This document shows positions 1 to 6,900 of a stretch of 7,945 bases of DNA, piece after piece. Source of the stretch: Chloroflexota bacterium (GTDB taxonomy: Bacteria > Chloroflexota > Ktedonobacteria > Ktedonobacterales > JACDGC01); contig JAKAOI010000088.1 of NCBI GenBank assembly GCA_021812265.1, forward strand, positions 1 through 7,945, written 5' to 3'. Numbering within the stretch: position 1 is the stretch's first letter; each line of letters begins with the position of its first letter. Under the pieces are notes generated by a model. It had not been told where the DNA came from and did not search any database. It was given only the letters and a program-made list of their open reading frames with translations. The position numbers and the translations under genes are program-made.

Positions 1-208
1 ACTGGAAAATAAAGGTGTGATATGCGTCTATCCCTTTAGTAATAGTTGGAGCCAAAATTGCCATCAGTGAAATGGCAGTTAGCAGCAATATACCTATCCA
101 AGCCCCACGTTTGCGCAAAAATCGGCTCCATACTTGGCTTCTTTGCCGTTTACTGGTGATAAACTCATCAGTTTCCGGGGATTCTAATAGCGTAATAAAA
201 TTCATCAT
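1..208 (-). CDS. ABC transporter permease, DppC/OppC-like, N-terminal fragment (runs off left edge)
   Basis: This is the start of a membrane protein that continues beyond base 1, with about 69 residues visible. The N-terminus is short and polar (LLESPETDEF), followed by a basic amphipathic stretch (SQVWSRFLRKRGAWIG) and one hydrophobic segment (IGILLLTAISLMAILAPTI). That order, with W-R-F-L-R-x-R-G-A just before the first membrane helix and A-P just after it, is typical of the DppC/OppC permease subunits that import or export peptides with ATPase partners. Two tandem ATGs lie at 208 and 205. An in-frame ATG at 232 would add eight residues but has only a weak GGA upstream, while the GGGGGAG at 224-230 is rather far from 208, so the start is uncertain. 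A promoter-like sequence lies upstream. The permease loop motif lies outside the window, so the family call is tentative. Confidence 0.5.
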   Translation of the reverse strand, partial: MMNFITLLESPETDEFITSKRQRSQVWSRFLRKRGAWIGILLLTAISLMAILAPTITKGIDAYHTFIFQ

Positions 209-367
209 AGCGCAAAACTCATGCTCCCCCATAAATTCCGGAACTTTTTAAAGGTATTCTTAATAGATGTACTGACTAAGCCAATCCCTAGCGCTACAAA
301 TCGCTATATATAGCAGATCTTCCACAATATTCTCTAGTTTACAACAAAAGTTCATATGTGTGAAAAT

Positions 368-396
368 ACTATAGACCATCCAAGCAACATTTGCAA
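368..396 (-). promoter_or_regulatory. Sigma70-like promoter for the leftward permease gene
   Basis: On the minus strand, TTGCAA (391-396) is followed after exactly 17 bases by TATAGT (368-373). These match the -35 and -10 consensus at 4/6 and 5/6 positions. Transcription would start near 361 and leave an untranslated leader of roughly 130-150 bases before the permease start. The call rests on sequence match alone. Confidence 0.45.
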
Positions 397-398
397 TA

Positions 399-438
399 GC
401 TTTTTTTTATAACAAAAAGCCTATATCTTTTTCGATAT
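399..438. promoter_or_regulatory. Two adjacent AT-rich inverted repeats between divergent genes
   Basis: GCTTTTT (399-405) pairs with AAAAAGC (414-420) across an 8-base loop. Directly beside it, ATATC (423-427) pairs with GATAT (434-438) across TTTTTC. They sit just upstream of the -35 of the leftward promoter and upstream of the rightward SnoaL-like gene, where an operator could act on both. They could equally be chance in an AT-rich stretch. A -10-like TATGAT at 449-454 would suit the rightward gene, but no good -35 precedes it. Confidence 0.25.
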
Positions 439-486
439 TTTCACCGATTATGATACAAATACAGATGGATGTCCTAATTTTATTAT

Positions 487-490
487 GGAG
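487..490 (+). promoter_or_regulatory. Ribosome binding site that decides the start of the SnoaL-like gene
   Basis: GGAG at 487-490 lies six bases before the ATG at 497, an ideal spacing. An in-frame ATG at 485 overlaps this GGAG and has no comparable site ahead of it, so 497 is the preferred start. Confidence 0.6.
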
Positions 491-496
491 AAAACC

Positions 497-1174
497 ATGT
501 TCAAAAAGAAAAAAGACGAACAACCCGAAAGCATTGAAAGTTTGGCCAATAAAGTAACATACGGCAAATTATCACGCCGGGGTTTTATAACTGCGCTAAG
601 CGCTATGGGCGCAACTGCCGCCGCCGCAGCAACAATACTTACTGTTGTATCTGAAAAAAGCAAAATTGCGGCGTCTACCGGAACCAATCGCCCATTAACA
701 CAAAACGAACAAAAAACAGTAAACGCCTATCAAAACCACCTTTCGTTCCGGCAAAATGCCCCAACACCACAGCCATCTCATACCCCGCAGCCACCAACCG
801 GCAACCCTGAGGTAGAGCGGCATATTCAAATGGTAATTAACGATTATCATCCCGAAGCTATTCTTGAAGATCCCCTGTCCGGAAAACAGATTATCGGCCA
901 CGAAGCCATTGCCGCACACAAGCGCACCGAAGCGTTTGGCTTGCGCAATATCACCATTGAACCAACAAACACGTTTGTCAATGGTGAACAAATCATTTCC
1001 GAATGGGTTGCCACAGGCGCGCATGTCGGCACATTTTTAGGTTTTCCGGCTACAAACCGCGCCTTCAACATTAAAGGTGTTACGGTGGTTACCCGTAAAG
1101 ACGGTAAAATTGTAAAAGAATCCCTCTTTTATAACCTAGATGATGTTCGGCAGCAATTAGGCATAAATTTTTAA
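497..1174 (+). CDS. Tat-signal protein with SnoaL-like (polyketide cyclase / ester cyclase) domain
   Basis: The predicted protein has 225 residues. A lysine-rich N-terminus leads to a twin-arginine motif (S-R-R-G-F-I, residues 26-31) and an Ala-rich hydrophobic stretch to about residue 50, so export in folded form by the Tat system is likely. No clear cleavage site is seen, so it may stay anchored. A Pro-rich linker (about 89-102) precedes a compact domain (about 104-225) with the NTF2/SnoaL pattern: an E-D-P start, the G-H-E-A-I segment, then AHVGTFLGFPATNRAF and a strand ending KDGKIVKESLFYNLDD. This matches the ester-cyclase-like branch, in which G-x-F-x-G-x-P-x-T-x-R is common. The family includes aldol cyclases, isomerases, hydroxylases and many proteins with no known reaction, so the substrate is unknown. 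The gene is divergent from the permease and convergent with the LanB gene, so it is not in the NRPS operon. Membership of the cluster is unproven. Confidence 0.75.
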   Translation: MFKKKKDEQPESIESLANKVTYGKLSRRGFITALSAMGATAAAAATILTVVSEKSKIAASTGTNRPLTQNEQKTVNAYQNHLSFRQNAPTPQPSHTPQPPTGNPEVERHIQMVINDYHPEAILEDPLSGKQIIGHEAIAAHKRTEAFGLRNITIEPTNTFVNGEQIISEWVATGAHVGTFLGFPATNRAFNIKGVTVVTRKDGKIVKESLFYNLDDVRQQLGINF

Positions 1175-1325
1175 TATCCATCAATGAAAGATACGCGCAG
1201 CCGCCTTAGCTCATCGCTCAAATATAAGCAATGTCCATAGGGGCTGCCGCATCTTTTGCATCCTTGCCTCACTGTTTGCAGGCCGCTGCTCAACAAATCA
1301 GCCAGTCACCTTTGCAAAATACAAT
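1175..1325. other. Convergent intergenic region with a weak inverted repeat, possible bidirectional terminator
   Basis: This gap separates two genes that converge. GCGCAGCC at 1195-1202 can pair with GGCTGCCGC at 1242-1250 with one bulged base, enclosing a smaller GCCTTA/TAAGC pairing (1203-1208 with 1225-1229). Only a broken T run (ATCTTTTGC) follows, so it is not a textbook intrinsic terminator. No RNA gene or credible small coding region is seen here. Confidence 0.2.
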
Positions 1326-3911
1326 TTATTTGCTGTACGCTTCTTTTATATGCGTTTCTGTAATGTATTCCAATTTTTTATCGACTGCAGCTATGCGTAT
1401 TTCGCTGACATAATGCCTTCCTTGCGCGTCTGTAAGCCACGCTTGATCCGGAGTTGGCGTCATCTCACTGACAGAAAGCACAAATTCATCCATCGGCGCA
1501 GCGCCCTGAAGCGCGGAATGAATTTCTTTTATAAATAGCTCTGCATAGATCGGGCTGTCCAAATCCAAATAGCACGGCTTCCGCTCTTTCCATGTTCGGT
1601 AAAACAGAAAACGCGGCATGCCAAGACGCTGCGCCCACCTGCGCAACGCTAAATAACTTTCCGCTTGATCTTGTACGGTTGCAAACTGAAGCTGATCCGC
1701 GTAAAATTTCCATGACTCACGCACTACTACCAGTCGATCCAGTGTAACTCGCGGAGTATGTTCTTGCTGAGGAAAAAGCGCAAAATAATCTCCGGCAATC
1801 ACTGAAAAATAATCACTGAAAACATCCATCACATCAAATCGTCTTTGCTCATCATACGTATGAACCGACAATTCGCCATCAATGCGCTCTATAACCAAAT
1901 CTCCCAAGCGAACTATTTGGCTGGAAGGCGCGTCGCACACATCGGTAGTTGCTGCCAGTCGAACATCTTTTGGCAACGCCAATGACTGCTGTATTCGTGA
2001 TGAAGGCAGCGCTTGGCTGGAGGCGATCGGCAGAACCAATGGAAAAGGAATATCCTCTTGCATTGCTGCAAACATATCCGCAGCGTTAGGGTTTTGTTCA
2101 GTAAATAAATTGCCATCCAATGTATTCATACCCAAATGCAGTTCGCCTAAAACATATAAAAAATCAGTGCGGTTCAGCGCATCTAAATTTTCGGCGGCAA
2201 ACATAATGTCTGGGCTGTGAAAATACGCCGAGTTCCATCCCGGTCCCGGCGCGGCAAAAAGTTCCCGGATTTGGTGATCTATAGCGTCTGATGATAGATC
2301 TATCCGCCGCAGCCCCGTAGCGTCCGGCAATATCGCCGCCCATTTCTGATAAAACATTTGCTGCGCCGGCTGCAAATAAGGTTGCACATCTGCAGTAAAT
2401 TGAGAAAACACCCATGAATAATATTCGGCAAATGAAATTTTAGAAGTCTTATTCTTCAACGCAAGTTTGTCATAACTATCCTGAAAAAATTCTCTGCATC
2501 CTTCTGCAAGCTGATAGCCAAGCCAGCGTGCGCTTGTAAGAATCAGCGCCAATGGCGCTTCCAAACCCTGCAATACAGACACTCCAAGGCGCGCTTCTGC
2601 CGCCCGCACACAATCTTCATATAATAATGTTCTGCCCGCATACAGCGCGCCGGAAGATCGTGTGGCAGACTGCTGAGTTACTGAAGTAAACCACGTTTCA
2701 AAATCTGCTATTGCCCGATCTATTTCTGAAGATGTATTGGCCTGCTGCGCATTACGCACATGCTGTTCTAAATCGGAAACCACCGAAAGAGCAATTTCGC
2801 GCAATTTAGTATCTGCTATCTGTTCAATATTTTTTCGGAAGGCGCGTTCCGGAAATGGATTTTCCAGCGAAACATCCATAGACCAAGTTATTCTTCTTGA
2901 TGATTGCAAAGTCGCTAAAATCTCGTATACATCTGATGGATGGGTCAGCCCAAGAATTCCCTCTTTTGGTAAACGCTCGGCTATTGCAATTGCAGAGGCT
3001 GCGCCGTTGCACGCCATTAATACTGCAAACTGTGCGGAAGAAAGCGCAATCGGCGCAGTAAACGGCACATATAATTTATTTTGACTCACCCGTATATATG
3101 GAGCCAAACACGGCTTAGCCCAACGCAGCATTTGCGGATATTCTGCCGCCAAGGCTGCCCCAATTGCGTTCACACACCACCCTTCAACATATGTAGTCCG
3201 CTTTGCCAGCAAGGTTGACCCCAACTGCAGATCTGTTGCGATGTTTTCTGTCCAATATGCCCAGCCAACAGGACCAAAAAAACCGATCGTGTCATTTTTC
3301 AAACAATAGCGTTGAAGATATTTTGCCAACATCATGCGATGATGCTTTTGATGCTCCAATGGTTGTGTTAAAAATGGCTTCAATCCTGTATGCAGCGCTT
3401 GACGATTTTGCCAAGCAATTGCCTGCTGAAATACATCATCTGCCACAATATCGCGCAATTGCTCAGCTGCATTTGCAAAATTGCGCTTAAACCCATGCAA
3501 ATATGCTTGCTGTGCGTCTCCAAGCTGCTCCTGAATTTGTCTTAACTGCTCAATAACTTCTTGCGCTTGCGCCGGAAAATCACTAGCTGCGGGAATTTTC
3601 CCCGCATGCAGTCGATGAATCGCATTTGTATACACTTTAATTCGCGTGGCGTCTGCGCTGCGCAGTGTTTTCAGCAAATCTACTGCAGTTCGCTTCATCT
3701 GACCGTATTCTTGCTCCAATTGCAGTATCTGCGCAGTTGCCGCTGCGCTTTCCGCAGACGCAAGCCGCAGCGCATATTCAGCCGGAAAACCGGCGCCTCG
3801 TAATATGGCCTGCCGCCAAAGCGTCCAAGTAGGATCTTTCAAGCGTATATGTAAGCGATCCGTATCTTTTGTAGTTTGTTCTGATGATGGTATCATTATT
3901 TTTACTCTCAT
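1326..3911 (-). CDS. Lantibiotic dehydratase-like protein (LanB N-terminal/glutamylation type), stand-alone, NRPS-associated
   Basis: The protein has 861 residues. Family signatures run in order: L-W-R-x-A-I-L-R-G-A-G-F-P (31-43), RYCLKNDTIGFFGPVGWA (201-218), YAGRTLLYEDC (424-434), FLYVLGELHLGMNTLD (584-599), R-L-G-M-P-R then K-P-C-Y-L-D-L-D-S-P (762-787), and S-E-M-T-P-T-P-D-Q-A-W-L near the end (815-826). Known LanB enzymes use glutamyl-tRNA to glutamylate Ser/Thr, and a C-terminal SpaB_C domain (about 300 residues) then eliminates glutamate. That half is absent here, as in split LanBs and in the PEARL enzymes, which add amino acids from aminoacyl-tRNA to peptide C-termini. The end motifs suggest a naturally complete short form rather than a truncation. 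Its ATG overlaps the NRPS stop. A second ATG at 3896 has GAGAG eight bases upstream and could be the true start, giving 856 residues. No RiPP precursor is evident nearby, so the carrier-bound NRPS product is the likeliest substrate (inference). Confidence 0.85.
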   Translation of the reverse strand: MRVKIMIPSSEQTTKDTDRLHIRLKDPTWTLWRQAILRGAGFPAEYALRLASAESAAATAQILQLEQEYGQMKRTAVDLLKTLRSADATRIKVYTNAIHRLHAGKIPAASDFPAQAQEVIEQLRQIQEQLGDAQQAYLHGFKRNFANAAEQLRDIVADDVFQQAIAWQNRQALHTGLKPFLTQPLEHQKHHRMMLAKYLQRYCLKNDTIGFFGPVGWAYWTENIATDLQLGSTLLAKRTTYVEGWCVNAIGAALAAEYPQMLRWAKPCLAPYIRVSQNKLYVPFTAPIALSSAQFAVLMACNGAASAIAIAERLPKEGILGLTHPSDVYEILATLQSSRRITWSMDVSLENPFPERAFRKNIEQIADTKLREIALSVVSDLEQHVRNAQQANTSSEIDRAIADFETWFTSVTQQSATRSSGALYAGRTLLYEDCVRAAEARLGVSVLQGLEAPLALILTSARWLGYQLAEGCREFFQDSYDKLALKNKTSKISFAEYYSWVFSQFTADVQPYLQPAQQMFYQKWAAILPDATGLRRIDLSSDAIDHQIRELFAAPGPGWNSAYFHSPDIMFAAENLDALNRTDFLYVLGELHLGMNTLDGNLFTEQNPNAADMFAAMQEDIPFPLVLPIASSQALPSSRIQQSLALPKDVRLAATTDVCDAPSSQIVRLGDLVIERIDGELSVHTYDEQRRFDVMDVFSDYFSVIAGDYFALFPQQEHTPRVTLDRLVVVRESWKFYADQLQFATVQDQAESYLALRRWAQRLGMPRFLFYRTWKERKPCYLDLDSPIYAELFIKEIHSALQGAAPMDEFVLSVSEMTPTPDQAWLTDAQGRHYVSEIRIAAVDKKLEYITETHIKEAYSK
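3908..3911 (-). other. ATGA stop/start overlap coupling the NRPS to the LanB-like gene
   Basis: The TGA of the NRPS (3908-3910) shares two bases with the ATG of the LanB-like gene (3909-3911). This four-base overlap is the usual sign of translational coupling and of a shared transcript, and implies similar amounts of the two proteins. Confidence 0.85.
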
Positions 3912-6900
3912 TCCGGCTGCTCATCATTTGGCAGCGCTGCGGCTGACTGACGATGAACAACACGTGTGCGAGGCAACAAAGCCGGCTGCCCGCTGTTTTG
4001 GTTATTGCTCAGCCGATCAATGGTCGCAGCAAAATCTCTGATTGTTGGCGCCTCAAAGAGCATACGCAATGTTACCGTGTTATTTATTGATTCAATAATC
4101 CGTGATAGCAGCTGTGTAGCCAGCAAAGAATGTCCGCCCAAATCAAAAAAATTATCATCTATGCCAATGTGACTCATATTCAACACATCCTGCCATAAAA
4201 GCGCCAGCGCTACTTCGGTTGGGGTGCTGGGTTCCTCAGCGGCGGCGTCAACGGTTTGCCGCTCTGCCGGAGCAGGCAGGGCTTTCCGATCTAATTTTCC
4301 GTTTGGCGTAAGCGGAAGCGCAGGTATTACTACAAACGCCGCTGGGACCATATAAATCGGCAGCTTAGTTTGCGTAAATTTCCGCAATTCATCGGCTATT
4401 TGCGGCGCTGTAAATTCCTGAGACAATACCACATACGCGATAAGGCGTTTATTATCGCCATCGCCATGTGCGACAACTGCAGTTTCACGAACTGCGGGAT
4501 ATTCTCGCAATATCGCTTCAATTTCTCCCGGTTCTACACGGAAGCCGCGAATTTGCGTCTGTTGGTCGCTGCGCGCAACATATTCAACATCGCCGGTTGG
4601 TAAATATCGCCCTAAATCACCGGTACAATACATACGATCTGTCGGATCATGCGTAAACGGATTGACAATAAATCGATCTTGTGTCAGCGCGTCATTTTTT
4701 AAATAGCCTTTTGCAAGATGCGGGCTGCGCATCACTATTTCACCCTGCTCACCAACACCGCACATTGCGCGTTCCGGCGTTAAAACAAGTATTTGCGTAT
4801 CACCCATACCTCGCCCCAGTGGAATCACTTCTTTCGTAATTTGCCACTCTTGCGTTTGCTCTTCCCGTGGTATGGGAAAGTAACTTACCGCGCGTTGCGT
4901 TTCAGTAGATCCAAATACATTGATGCATTTTACATACGGCGCAATTGCCCACAAGCGTGACACATCATGCCGTTTCAGTGTATCGCCCACAACAAAAGCA
5001 TAGCGCAGCGCCGGCAGACAGAGATATTGTTCGGTGGAAGGGAGCTGTGTCACCAATTGCAGCATAGCAGGCGTAAAGTTGGCAAATGTAATGCCCTCTT
5101 GCGCCATCCACTTTGCAGACCAACCCGGTGACGCAATTTCATTGGGATCCGGAACACAAACGGTGGCGCCAAAACATAATGGGGTAAATATATCTTTCTG
5201 CAATGGATCATGCGACAACCCGGAAAACATTGCATAACGATCGTGTTCATCCAGCCCAAAAGTAGTTTGCATCCACGGGAAAAAGTGTGTTAACGGCCCA
5301 TGACGCTGCAATATCCCTTTTGGCTGCCCCGTTGATCCGGAAGTAAATGTAATACTGGCGATATCATCCGGGTTAGTTTCAGCGTGCAGCGGCGGTTCCG
5401 GCGAAAACTCGGCTAAAAATTGTGTTGCGCGCGCGGCGCTCAACCTAGGCAAAGCAATAATGCGCTGTGACTCCTCACCGCCAAAAAACGCCAGCAATTC
5501 TTGCGGCAAATCACCGGATCCTGCCACGGTAATTACTGCTTGCGCTTGAGTTTGTTGCGCATAATACAACAACCTGGCTGGCGGATATGCAGGATCGAGA
5601 ATAGTATACGCTGCGCCGGCCTTAAAAATACCTAAAATTGCCCATACCAGCGAAGCGTTTCGGTGCGCATAAACAGCGACAACGCTTCCCAGCAAAACAC
5701 CCCGCTGCATCAGGAATCGAGCAAGCTGATTGCTGCGCTCCTCAAGTTCATGATAGCTCCATTCATCTTGCGAATCACGAACCGCCAATTTGTTTGGCAA
5801 TCTTGCCGCCTGTTTGGCAAATAGCTCGTGTACAGCGCCTTCCCATCGATCGGAAAGCGGCATTGATGGATCCGGCAATATCGGCTGAATTGCCGGTGTT
5901 ACTAATGAAAATTGCCGTAGCGGTGTATCGGGAAATTGCATAGCCTGTTCAGCCAAATAAATATATTGCCCGGCAAATTCTTGCATGCGCGGCGACGCAA
6001 ACAAACTTGCGCTGTATAACAATTCTAATTTTATTTCACGAGCCATTTCTTCAACGTATACCGTTAAATCAAATTTCGATCCGATATCTTCCGGCATAGA
6101 AATTTCCACCTGCAAATCGCCCCAGCGGCTTGTCAATTCAGGAGTATTTACCACATTAAAAGATACTTGGAAAATTGGGTTATGGCTCAAATCGCGCGCC
6201 ACATTCAACTCTTCAAGCAATCTGTCAAAAACAATATCCTGATGAGAAAACGCTCCTAAAGCTATTTCGCGTATTTGCGCAATTAGTTCGCGGAAGGAAA
6301 GGTTCTGCGCAAGATCGATACGCATCGGCAACATATTCACAAAAAAACCAATAATCTTCTCGACTTCGGCGCGAGTTCTGTTGGCAATGGGTATGCCTGC
6401 AACGATATCAGACTGCCCCGACAACCGCGACAGCAATATCTGAAAAATTGCCAGCAATGTCATAAAGAGGGTTGCGTTATTCTGTTTGCTAAAGATCCGT
6501 AATAGATCGCTTAACGTCTCCGGAATACTAAACCCAAGGTATGCCCCCTGATAGTTCTGCAGCGCCGGGCGTGTATAATCAGTAGGTAAGGATAACACCG
6601 ATGGAAAATCTTGCAAACGATCCTTCCAATATGCCAGTTGGCGTTCTTGCTCGGCGTTATGGCTCTGTTCCCGCTGCCACACCGCATAATCGGCATATTG
6701 TAATTCCAGCGGGGGCAGTGGAGATGGCAGACCTTGCAGATACGCCGCATACAGCGCCGCTAATTCCTCGGTAAAAATTGCTAAAGACCAGCCATCGGAA
6801 CAGATATGATGCATATTCACAATTAAAATATGCCAATCCGTCCCCATGTGCGCTAACGTAAACCGAATTAACGGACCATTCGCAAGATAAAACACATGCT

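Noticed and set aside
205..300. Minus-strand frame just before the permease that ends in GSMSFAL with TGA overlapping the ATG at 208, resembling the end of an upstream permease
   Set aside because: A stop closes it after about 32 codons and it has no normal start codon apart from one five residues before the end, so it is more likely leader sequence.
1205..1260. 16-codon minus-strand frame (MQKMRQPLWTLLIFER) downstream of the LanB-like gene, considered as a small precursor peptide
   Set aside because: Too short, no Ser or Cys in a core-like part, and nothing to separate it from chance.
1231..1413. Rightward 60-codon frame starting MSIGAAASF and overlapping the 3' end of the LanB-like gene
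   Set aside because: No ribosome binding site, overlaps a certain gene on the other strand, and has no recognisable family features.
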